A stretch of DNA of 6,136 bases from an uncultured Eubacteriaceae bacterium (GTDB taxonomy: Bacteria > Bacillota > Clostridia > Lachnospirales > CAG-274), in the NCBI GenBank assembly GCA_947565475.1, contig CANOGI010000139.1:1-6136 (forward strand). Reading direction: 5' to 3'. The notes under the pieces were generated by a model, which was not told where the DNA came from, made no database searches, and saw only the letters and a program-made list of their open reading frames with translations. Made by a program: the position numbers and the translations under genes. Numbering within the stretch: the stretch's first letter is position 1; every line of letters begins with the position of its first letter. Positions 1-6,136 of the stretch are shown here, piece by piece.

Positions 1-2479
1 GTTGTCCAAGCTTGATATAAGAAAGCCCCACGTCGTATAAAGTCTGAATTTTAGATTTAATTCTGGGAATATTCTCAAAAAATACCAAAGCCTCCTCAAT
101 AGTCATGTCAAGCACGTCTGAAATAGTTTTCCCTTTGTATTTAACCTCAAGAGTCTCCCTGTTATATCTCTTTCCGTGACAAACCTCACACGGAACGTAA
201 ATATCAGGAAGAAAATGCATTTCAATCTTTATAATACCGTCTCCCGAACAAGCCTCACATCTTCCTCCTTTTACGTTAAAGCTAAACCGCCCTTTCTGAA
301 ACCCTCTCATCTTCGCCTCTGTCGTCTGGCTAAAAATATCTCTTATCATATCAAACAGACCCGTATAAGTGGCTGGGTTGGAGCGTGGAGTTCTTCCTAT
401 AGGCGACTGGTCAATATCAATAATTTTATCAAAATTCTCAATTCCCTTTATAGATTTATGTTTGCCCGGTTTAATTCTCGCTCTGTTAAGCTCTCTCGCT
501 AACGTTTTATACAATACCTCATTAATAAGAGAACTTTTTCCCGAACCTGAAACTCCTGTAACGCATACAAATAACCCGACTGGAATCTCAACATTAATAT
601 TTTTAAGATTATTTTCCGAGGCTCCTTTAATAATAAGCTTTTCTTTAGACGGCTTTCGCCTTTTCTTTGGAACCTCAATCTTCCTTCTGCCGCTTAAATA
701 AGCTCCTGTCAAAGAGTTCTCACACAAAAGAAGTTTATCGGGAGGACCCGAGAAAACGACCTCCCCGCCGTTTATTCCGGCGTAAGGTCCAATGTCAACA
801 ATATAATCCGACTCTAACATAGTGTCGGCGTCATGCTCAACAACAACAAGAGTATTCCCGATATCTCGCAAATGCTTTAAACTTCCCAAAAGCTTGTCAT
901 TATCCCTTTGATGAAGACCGATACTCGGCTCATCAAGAATATAAAGCACCCCGACAAGACCCGAGCCAACCTGAGTAGCGAGCCTTATTCTCTGCGACTC
1001 CCCTCCCGAAAGAGAACCGGACATTCTCGATAAAGTAAGATACTCAAGCCCGACATTAACTAAAAATCCAAGTCTGGCGTTAATTTCCTTTAAAATTTGC
1101 TCCGCTATAAGCATCTTCGCTTTTGACAACTCAAGATTATCAAAAAATACTTTAAGGTCTTTGATTGAATATTCAGTTATCTCAGAAATATTTTTTTCTC
1201 CCACTGTAACAGCGAGAATCTCATCTTTAAGACGTCGGCCTTTGCATGATGGACATTTAACATTTATCATATATTTCTCATATTCCTGTCTCGCGGCTTC
1301 CGAATAGGTCTCTCTGTACCTGCGCTCAAGATTTCCCACAATACCGTCAAAAGAATAAGAATAAAATTTTTCCTCACCGCCGCTTACATAACTTATCTCC
1401 ATCTTCTCTCCGCCTGTGCCGTACATAATAATATTCTTAATATCATCGGGTAAATCTTTATACGGCGTATTTAAGTCAAATCCATATTTCTTCGAGAGAT
1501 TTTTAAAAATACTGTTTCCCATGGTAGAGTCCACCCCCACCGAGTTCCACCCCGAAACAGCTATAGCACCGTCAAGAATCGATAGCTCATCATTAGGAAC
1601 AAGCACATCTGGGTCAAAAACGGTTTTTGACCCAAGCCCCATACATTCAGGACACGCCCCCGAGGGATTATTAAAAGAAAATCTTCTAGGCTCAATTTCC
1701 TCAATGCTGATTCCACAGTCAGGGCAAGCGAAATTTTGACTGAAAGTAAGTTGTTTCTCACCATTTACATCAACGACGGCTATACCGCCAGTAAGAGCGA
1801 ATACGGTCTCAAGAGACTCTGAAAGTCTTTTCTGAATACCATCCCTCACAACAAGCCTGTCAATCACAATCTCAATAGTATGCTTTTTATTCTTCTCAAG
1901 CTTTATATCGTCAGAAAGCTCATAAATAATCCCGTCTATCCTAACACGGACATAACCACTTTTTCTGGCATCTTCAAGAAGCTTAACATGTTCGCCCTTT
2001 CTTCCCCTGACAACCGGAGCGAAAAGCTGTATTTTTGTTTTTTCCGGAAGCTCTAAAATTTGATCAACAATTTGGTCAACTGTCTGCTTTTTTATCTCTT
2101 TTTTACACTTTGGACAATGAGGTATACCAGCTCTTGCATATAAAAGCCTCAAATAATCATAAATCTCCGTAACGGTACCAACAGTTGAACGGGGATTATT
2201 ATTGGTCGTTTTCTGGTCAATAGATATAGCAGGGGACAACCCCTCTATATTATCCACGTCCGGTTTTTCCATTTGCCCTAAAAACTGTCTTGCGTAAGAA
2301 GATAAAGACTCCACATATCTCCTTTGTCCCTCCGCATAAATTGTGTCAAAAGCAAGACTCGATTTTCCCGAACCGCTGAGTCCTGTAAAAACAACAAGCT
2401 TATTTCTTGGAATCTCAACGTCAATATTTTTAAGATTATTGGCTCTGGCGCCTTTAATAATAATTTTATCTTTTTGCAT
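1..2479 (-). CDS. uvrA: UvrABC system protein A (excinuclease ABC subunit A), 3' end cut by window edge
   Basis: UvrA is the damage-sensing ABC ATPase of nucleotide excision repair: as a dimer it scans DNA, binds distorted sites and loads UvrB. I read 826 codons without a stop from ATG at 2479 to the window edge; the family is about 940 residues, so roughly the last 115 are missing. Visible in order: first Walker A GLSGSGKSS (33-41, Lys39); first zinc module Cys252/Cys255 and Cys276/Cys279; a CPSC pair at 409-412 in the insertion region; ABC signature LSGGE (490-494); Walker B ending LDEP (Asp516, Glu517); second Walker A GVSGSGKSS (642-650, Lys648); second zinc module Cys741/Cys744 and Cys764/Cys767. 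The edge falls after LSYIKLGQ, just before the second signature. The cysteine spacing closely matches E. coli UvrA as I recall it. The start is supported by AGAGGG five bases upstream. The gene lies 202 bases downstream of uvrB on the same strand. No frameshift or missing catalytic residue is seen. Confidence 0.98.
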   Translation of the reverse strand, partial: MQKDKIIIKGARANNLKNIDVEIPRNKLVVFTGLSGSGKSSLAFDTIYAEGQRRYVESLSSYARQFLGQMEKPDVDNIEGLSPAISIDQKTTNNNPRSTVGTVTEIYDYLRLLYARAGIPHCPKCKKEIKKQTVDQIVDQILELPEKTKIQLFAPVVRGRKGEHVKLLEDARKSGYVRVRIDGIIYELSDDIKLEKNKKHTIEIVIDRLVVRDGIQKRLSESLETVFALTGGIAVVDVNGEKQLTFSQNFACPDCGISIEEIEPRRFSFNNPSGACPECMGLGSKTVFDPDVLVPNDELSILDGAIAVSGWNSVGVDSTMGNSIFKNLSKKYGFDLNTPYKDLPDDIKNIIMYGTGGEKMEISYVSGGEEKFYSYSFDGIVGNLERRYRETYSEAARQEYEKYMINVKCPSCKGRRLKDEILAVTVGEKNISEITEYSIKDLKVFFDNLELSKAKMLIAEQILKEINARLGFLVNVGLEYLTLSRMSGSLSGGESQRIRLATQVGSGLVGVLYILDEPSIGLHQRDNDKLLGSLKHLRDIGNTLVVVEHDADTMLESDYIVDIGPYAGINGGEVVFSGPPDKLLLCENSLTGAYLSGRRKIEVPKKRRKPSKEKLIIKGASENNLKNINVEIPVGLFVCVTGVSGSGKSSLINEVLYKTLARELNRARIKPGKHKSIKGIENFDKIIDIDQSPIGRTPRSNPATYTGLFDMIRDIFSQTTEAKMRGFQKGRFSFNVKGGRCEACSGDGIIKIEMHFLPDIYVPCEVCHGKRYNRETLEVKYKGKTISDVLDMTIEEALVFFENIPRIKSKIQTLYDVGLSYIKLGQ

Positions 2480-2681
2480 TTTAACCCTCTTTTATAAAAA
2501 ATATCAAAATATGCTTTAAACCTCAATTTTTTATATTTCATCAATATCCATTGATTGTAAATGTATCATCAAATAACGCTGTTAATTACTTATATATTAA
2601 TCAAAATTACTCATTATTGTTTTTGTATAAACAAAATAACTTTACTCAATAAACTTATTTTTATGAAAAATTATCGGATTA
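2480..2681 (-). other. Non-coding gap between uvrB and uvrA
   Basis: This 202-base AT-rich stretch holds no supportable gene. I found no GC-bearing hairpin followed by a T tract after the uvrB stop, so read-through from uvrB into uvrA is plausible. A small perfect inverted repeat, ATCAAT-atcc-ATTGAT, lies at 2540-2555 with no T tract on either side. No candidate promoter is convincing. No GAAC-N4-GTTC type LexA site is present. Confidence 0.6.
2485..2490 (-). promoter_or_regulatory. Ribosome binding site of uvrA
   Basis: On the minus strand AGAGGG stands five bases before the ATG at 2479. It is purine-rich and correctly spaced, and it fixes the start directly before the conserved N-terminal sequence MQKDKIIIKGARANNLKNI. 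Confidence 0.8.
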
Positions 2682-4691
2682 TCAAATGTGATTTTTTATA
2701 CTTTTTATCAAGAAAATCAATATTTTTTTCAGTTCAATAACCTCGTCTCGAAGTTCGGCGGCTCTTTCAAACTGTAAATCGGCTGCCGCCTGACGCATTT
2801 CCTTTTGAACGTTTGATATAACTTTCTCAAGCTCTTTTCTATCCATAGACTCAGGGTCTTTATCAAGTCCCATACCCTTTTTCTCCTCAACGGAAACAGT
2901 CGCTTTAATAATATCATGAACCTTCTTAATAATGGTTTTTGGAACAATTCCATGTTCTTTATTATAATCTTCCTGAATATTTCTTCTCCTGTTCGTTTCC
3001 GATATAGCCTTTCGCATAGAATCCGTAATAGTGTCGGCATACATAATAACTCGCCCTTCCGAGTTTCTCGCCGCTCGCCCAACAGTTTGAATAAGTGATG
3101 TCTCAGAGCGTAAAAATCCCTCTTTATCGGCGTCTAAAATAATAACAGCTGAAACCTCTGGAATATCAAGACCCTCTCTTAAAAGATTAATTCCCACAAG
3201 AACATCAAAAACATCCATTCTTAAATCTCTTATAATTTCCAGTCGTTCAAGGGTATCAATGTCAGAGTGAAGATATTTAACCCTTATGCCGTTTTCTTTA
3301 AGATAATCGGTCAAATCCTCCGCCATTTTTTTAGTAAGAGTAGTGACAAGAACTTTTTGCTTTTTAGCGGTAACAATGTTAATCTCACCTATTAAATCAT
3401 CAATCTGCCCTTTCGTCGGTCGAATATCAATTTCCGGGTCAAGAAGTCCTGTAGGTCTGATAATTTGCTCAGCTGTGTTCTGAGAATGAGAATTCTCATA
3501 TTTAGAGGGAGTAGCGGAAACAAAGAGAATTTGATGAATTTTTTCCTCAAACTCAGTAAATTTAAGCGGTCTGTTGTCAAGAGCCGATGGAAGCCTGAAA
3601 CCAAAATCAACAAGATTTGTTTTTCTCGATCTGTCCCCCTCATACATACCTCCGATTTGAGGAATAGTAACATGTGACTCATCAATAATAATCAAAAAAT
3701 CATCAGGGAAATAATCAATAAGGGTATGAGGTGTACTTCCCGCCTCTCTTCCCGATAAATGCCGTGAATAGTTCTCAATTCCTGAGCAAAAACCCATTTC
3801 CGTCATCATCTCAATATCATAATTGGTTCTTTGTAAAATTCTTTGAGCCTCTAAAAGCCTGTCCTCGGCTTTAAGCTCCTCAACTCTCTCATCAAGCTCT
3901 TTTTGTATTCTCCGTATAGCGGCGGTCATTTTCTCAGTACTCGTCACATAATGAGACGCCGGATAAACGCATATATGCTCCCTCAAACCTTTTATCTCTC
4001 CTGTAAGAACATCAATTTCAGTAATTCTGTCAACCTCGTCGCCAAAAAACTCAATTCTATAAGCATACTCCGACGAACCCGCTGGAAAAACCTCCACAAC
4101 GTCGCCTCTAACCCTAAAAGTACCTCTCGTGAAATTCATATCGTTTCTATTATATTGAATGTCAATAAGCTTTCTTAAAACCTCGTCCCTGTCTTTAACC
4201 ATACCAGGTCTTAAAGATATAACCATCTCATTATAATCAATGGGGTCACCTAACCCATATATACAGGAAACGCTCGCGACAATAATAACGTCTTTTCTCT
4301 CAAAGAGCGCGGCTGTCGCCGAGTGTCTTAACTTATCTATCTCATCATTTATAGAAGAGTCTTTTTCTATATAGGTGTCTGTTTGAGGCACATATGCCTC
4401 AGGCTGATAATAGTCATAATACGATACAAAATACTCAACTGCGTTTTTCGGAAAAAATTCCTTAAACTCATTATAAAGCTGAGCCGCCAGCGTTTTATTA
4501 TGCGCTATAATCAAAGTTGGTTTATTAAGCTTTTCTATAATATTAGCCATGGTAAAAGTTTTACCGGAACCTGTAACGCCAAGTAAAGTCTGAAATTTTT
4601 TGCCCTCAATAAAACCTTTCGAAAGATTTTCAATAGCCTGAGGCTGGTCGCCTGTCGGTTTAAATTTAGAAACAACCTCAAATTTATCCAC
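2682..4691 (-). CDS. uvrB: UvrABC system protein B (excinuclease ABC subunit B), complete
   Basis: UvrB is the central repair subunit: UvrA loads it at a lesion, it inserts a beta-hairpin between the strands to verify damage, and it then recruits UvrC. The product is 669 residues (E. coli 673). Visible: helicase motif I GVTGSGKT (38-45, Lys44); the beta-hairpin starting SYYDYYQPEAY with Tyr91, 92, 94 and 95; the Walker B-type box DESH (337-340); SATP (392-395, motif III); motif VI QTVGRAAR (535-542, Arg539 and Arg542); and a C-terminal UVR motif around 620-657 with FERAAELRDE, the UvrC/UvrA contact module. I chose GTG at 4691 over ATG at 4745 because GGGGTGAG lies just upstream and family homology begins at DKFEVVSKF; the extra 18 residues of the longer frame are lysine/isoleucine-rich and encoded in the promoter region. 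Odd: after the UVR motif the protein ends in a hydrophobic tail, ILIFLIKSIKNHI, behind an A7 tract. The gene probably has its own promoter and is followed by uvrA. Confidence 0.98.
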   Translation of the reverse strand: MDKFEVVSKFKPTGDQPQAIENLSKGFIEGKKFQTLLGVTGSGKTFTMANIIEKLNKPTLIIAHNKTLAAQLYNEFKEFFPKNAVEYFVSYYDYYQPEAYVPQTDTYIEKDSSINDEIDKLRHSATAALFERKDVIIVASVSCIYGLGDPIDYNEMVISLRPGMVKDRDEVLRKLIDIQYNRNDMNFTRGTFRVRGDVVEVFPAGSSEYAYRIEFFGDEVDRITEIDVLTGEIKGLREHICVYPASHYVTSTEKMTAAIRRIQKELDERVEELKAEDRLLEAQRILQRTNYDIEMMTEMGFCSGIENYSRHLSGREAGSTPHTLIDYFPDDFLIIIDESHVTIPQIGGMYEGDRSRKTNLVDFGFRLPSALDNRPLKFTEFEEKIHQILFVSATPSKYENSHSQNTAEQIIRPTGLLDPEIDIRPTKGQIDDLIGEINIVTAKKQKVLVTTLTKKMAEDLTDYLKENGIRVKYLHSDIDTLERLEIIRDLRMDVFDVLVGINLLREGLDIPEVSAVIILDADKEGFLRSETSLIQTVGRAARNSEGRVIMYADTITDSMRKAISETNRRRNIQEDYNKEHGIVPKTIIKKVHDIIKATVSVEEKKGMGLDKDPESMDRKELEKVISNVQKEMRQAAADLQFERAAELRDEVIELKKILIFLIKSIKNHI

Positions 4692-4695
4692 AAAT

Positions 4696-4703
4696 CTCAC
4701 CCC
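4696..4703 (-). promoter_or_regulatory. Ribosome binding site of uvrB, deciding a GTG start
   Basis: The minus strand reads GGGGTGAG, then ATTT, then GTG (4691-4689). The match to the anti-Shine-Dalgarno sequence and its spacing support GTG at 4691. The GTG inside the site itself (at 4700) is in frame but would sit too close to be served by it. Confidence 0.7.
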
Positions 4704-4740
4704 AAAAATATAATTACATAATATTATTTTTTTCTTAATT

Positions 4741-4781
4741 ATCATATTTTATCATATTTATTGATTTTATACAATCATATT
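4741..4781. repeat. Three copies of ATCATATT overlapping the putative uvrB promoter
   Basis: The plus strand carries ATCATATT at 4741-4748, 4751-4758 and 4774-4781 (AATATGAT on the minus strand). The first two are exactly 10 bases apart, about one helical turn; the third is 23 bases further. They flank and overlap the putative -10 and -35. They could be operator half-sites or chance in AT-rich sequence. Confidence 0.35.
4746..4774 (-). promoter_or_regulatory. Putative sigma-A-type promoter for uvrB
   Basis: On the minus strand there is a -35-like TTGTAT (4774-4769), a 17-base spacer, and a -10 TAAAAT (4751-4746) preceded by TGA, giving an extended -10 (TG-A-TAAAAT). This would put the transcription start near 4739 and leave a leader of about 48 bases. 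It lies just downstream of the terminator at 4819-4870, where a new promoter is needed. The -35 matches consensus at only three of six positions, and AT-rich DNA produces such matches by chance, so confidence is moderate. Confidence 0.42.
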
Positions 4782-4818
4782 AAGTAAAAAATCGCAAAAC
4801 ATTTAACAATTAATCACA

Positions 4819-4870
4819 AATCTAAAAAGAGATATTACGAAAAATTTTCCATAATACCTCTTTTTAGATT
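4819..4870 (-). terminator. Intrinsic terminator of the dockerin-protein gene
   Basis: A long inverted repeat: 13 perfect base pairs (4819-4831 with 4858-4870), then TATTA/TAATA and further pairs up to a four-base AATT loop. In the minus-strand RNA the core GAGG...UCUC stem is followed at once by UUUUUAGAUUU, with the matching A tract on the 5' side, as in a classic intrinsic terminator. The three imperfect positions (4832/4857, 4838/4851, 4840/4849) are G-U wobbles in minus-strand RNA but A-C mismatches in plus-strand RNA. This supports minus-strand function. It begins 71 bases after the stop of the dockerin gene and precedes the putative uvrB promoter. Confidence 0.85.
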
Positions 4871-4891
4871 AAAACTATTATAATATTTCTA

Positions 4892-4923
4892 AGAAAATTT
4901 TAAAAAATCAAATAAAATTTTCT
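4892..4923. repeat. AT-rich inverted repeat just after the dockerin-gene stop
   Basis: AGAAAATTTTA (4892-4902) and TAAAATTTTCT (4913-4923) are perfect reverse complements separated by a 10-base loop. The repeat begins 18 bases downstream of the TAA at 4942. The stem has a single G-C pair, so it would be weak. It may protect the mRNA 3' end or be chance in AT-rich DNA. Confidence 0.4.
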
Positions 4924-4941
4924 AATTTAAAACTACTCTCA

Positions 4942-6136
4942 TTATTTACCGCTATTTAACGCTTTATTCAATATATAAGCGGCGTCTGTAGCGGTAATTT
5001 CCTCACCGCCCATAACTTTCATACGTTCAATATACTCTTCTTTAATCTCCGCGTCTTCTTTATTAAGAACATATTGTAAGGTAAGAACAGCATCTCTGAC
5101 CTCAATAGCGCCGTTTCCGTCAACATCTCCCAAAGGTGTCTGTATTTCGTCTGATTTTACCGTAATATTACAGCTGGCTGAAAATCCTCCATCAGTAGTT
5201 TTAACAGTAATCACGGCACTGCCTTCCGCTTTCGCCGTAACAAGACCTTTTTCATCCACAGCGGCTATATTAGAATCACTTGACGTCCAGCTCACACTTC
5301 TATCTAAAGCGTCTGAGGGAGATACAACAGCGTTAAGCTGATAAGTCTCGCCGACTTTCATTTCTGCTTCCGTAGGAATAATGGAAACTCCCGTAACATT
5401 TCTTTCCGCCTCTACAGAAACATTGTCAAAATAAACAGTGGTTCCCGCCGTTCTTACAAGTCTTATCTGTTTAAGGCTTAAAGGACTTTTAGAAATAAGA
5501 TTTGATGTAACTTCTCCCACAGGAGTAGTGTTTATATTGTCAGGAGCGTAATTTCCACTTCCGTGAGGATAAATTTTTGTAACAGCTGTTTTATTGTTAA
5601 AATCAAGGTCAACTTGTATACGATACCACTTGTTCGCCTCAAGCTTTCCGACAGCCTTGCCCTCATATGGATTTTTGTCATTCGCGCTCGGTGAGTCTGA
5701 TGTAATAACATAAGTGGTTCCGCCAATGTCTGTCATATGATAAAAAATATTATCGTTATTGAATGTAGTTTTTCCATAACCATTTCCATCGTCCTCTGTT
5801 TCAGCAGTCTCAAAGAAAACACGGAAAGTTCTTCCAGATGTTGTGTTATCTTGTAGAAAATCCGTAGTAAACGTTACTTTTCCGCTTGTTACAGGTGTTT
5901 TAAATTTTTTAAATACCGCTTTGTCAGGAAGTTTCATTTTAACAGTGCTGTTTCCCTGAACCGTTTCTTTATTAGCCGTGTCTATATTGTGGTTTCCCGC
6001 AGCTGGAAGTATTTCTTTATACCATTTTGAGAAATCCTCTGTATCATTAAAATATTTATCCGGCTCAACTTGGGTATTTTGTCCAGTTCCGTTCACAATA
6101 AGGGTAATCTCTCCCGTTTCGGCGACTCCTTTAAGG
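4942..6136 (-). CDS. Secreted-type multidomain protein with Big2 and C-terminal dockerin domains, 5' end outside window
   Basis: The frame is open from the window edge (6135) to TAA at 4942, showing 397 residues; the first in-frame GTG (6096) is internal because coding sequence continues upstream of it and it has no reason to be a start. Residues about 25-243 form a beta-strand-rich region with features such as NKWYRIQVDLDF and a terminal YFDNVSVEAE, typical of the ends of ConA-like or carbohydrate-binding sandwiches; exact family not recognised. Residues about 247-326 are a Big2 Ig-like domain (VTGVSIIPTEAEMKVGETY..., WTSSDSNIAAVDEKGLVTA, SAVITVKT). Residues about 335-397 are a dockerin type I: the first loop DVDGNGAIEVRD (337-348) is intact, the second (373-384) is degenerate. 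Dockerins bind cohesins and attach enzymes to scaffolds or the cell surface, so this is probably an extracellular carbohydrate-active or adhesion protein. Any catalytic domain and signal peptide would lie upstream, unseen. The gene is followed by its own terminator. Confidence 0.9.
   Translation of the reverse strand, partial: LKGVAETGEITLIVNGTGQNTQVEPDKYFNDTEDFSKWYKEILPAAGNHNIDTANKETVQGNSTVKMKLPDKAVFKKFKTPVTSGKVTFTTDFLQDNTTSGRTFRVFFETAETEDDGNGYGKTTFNNDNIFYHMTDIGGTTYVITSDSPSANDKNPYEGKAVGKLEANKWYRIQVDLDFNNKTAVTKIYPHGSGNYAPDNINTTPVGEVTSNLISKSPLSLKQIRLVRTAGTTVYFDNVSVEAERNVTGVSIIPTEAEMKVGETYQLNAVVSPSDALDRSVSWTSSDSNIAAVDEKGLVTAKAEGSAVITVKTTDGGFSASCNITVKSDEIQTPLGDVDGNGAIEVRDAVLTLQYVLNKEDAEIKEEYIERMKVMGGEEITATDAAYILNKALNSGK

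Noticed and set aside
176..1739. Plus-strand open frames opposite uvrA and similar frames opposite uvrB
   Set aside because: They lie antisense to intact conserved genes, have no family features and arise from the codon bias of the real genes.
2498..2526. TTGAGG-17-TATTTT as a promoter for uvrA
   Set aside because: Both boxes match only four of six positions, and the transcript would start at the ribosome binding site, leaving almost no leader.
2278..2544. Minus-strand open frame of 88 codons starting 65 bases before uvrA
   Set aside because: Most of it overlaps the uvrA start out of frame, it has no good ribosome binding site, and its sequence is a shifted reading of uvrA.
2612..2629. TTGTTT-AAACAA inverted repeat in the uvrB-uvrA gap as a terminator
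   Set aside because: The stem is six base pairs with one G-C pair and no following T tract on the minus strand.
4692..4745. Longer UvrB with ATG start at 4745, adding 18 residues
   Set aside because: The added residues are not family-like, the ATG lies at the putative -10 region, and a good ribosome binding site serves GTG at 4691.
4942..6096. Dockerin protein starting at GTG 6096 as a complete 384-residue gene
   Set aside because: The frame stays open to the window edge with protein-like sequence (GEITLIVNGTG), and the product begins mid-domain with no signal peptide, so this GTG is an internal valine.
1..6136. CRISPR array, insertion sequence, tRNA or rRNA
   Set aside because: No regularly spaced repeats, transposase motifs or recognisable RNA gene sequences were seen in the window.

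Overview
The window looks like chromosomal DNA of an AT-rich, Gram-positive anaerobe, most likely a gut or plant-matter-degrading member of the Clostridia. The evidence is the AT-rich base composition, the AT-rich intergenic stretches, the uvrB-uvrA gene order common in Firmicutes, and a neighbouring secreted-type protein that ends in Big2 and dockerin type I modules. Genus cannot be fixed from the sequence. All three genes lie on the minus strand, so transcription runs from high to low coordinates.

Layout in transcription order. (1) 6136-4942: the 3' part of a large extracellular-type protein (397 residues visible, N-terminus outside the window). It has a beta-rich domain of the ConA-like/carbohydrate-binding kind, then a bacterial Ig-like (Big2) domain, then a C-terminal dockerin whose second calcium loop has lost its acidic ligands. 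(2) 4941-4692: a 250-base AT-rich gap. It holds an AT-only inverted repeat, a strong intrinsic terminator (4819-4870) for the dockerin gene, and then a plausible sigma-A-type promoter (4746-4774) for uvrB. (3) 4691-2682: complete uvrB, starting at GTG. (4) 2681-2480: a 202-base gap with no gene, no clear terminator and no convincing promoter. (5) 2479-1: uvrA, intact for 826 codons and cut by the window edge just before its second ABC signature.

UvrA and UvrB act together. UvrA, a dimeric ABC ATPase, finds bulky DNA lesions and loads UvrB. UvrB opens and verifies the damaged strand and then recruits the UvrC nuclease, which is not in this window. The dockerin protein is functionally unrelated, and the terminator between it and uvrB separates the two transcription units. 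No mobile element, CRISPR array, tRNA or rRNA is visible, and I found no evidence of a new multi-gene system. The points most worth a second look are the degenerate dockerin, the unassigned N-terminal domain, the strand-specific terminator, the odd hydrophobic UvrB tail behind an A7 tract, and the lack of a canonical SOS box.
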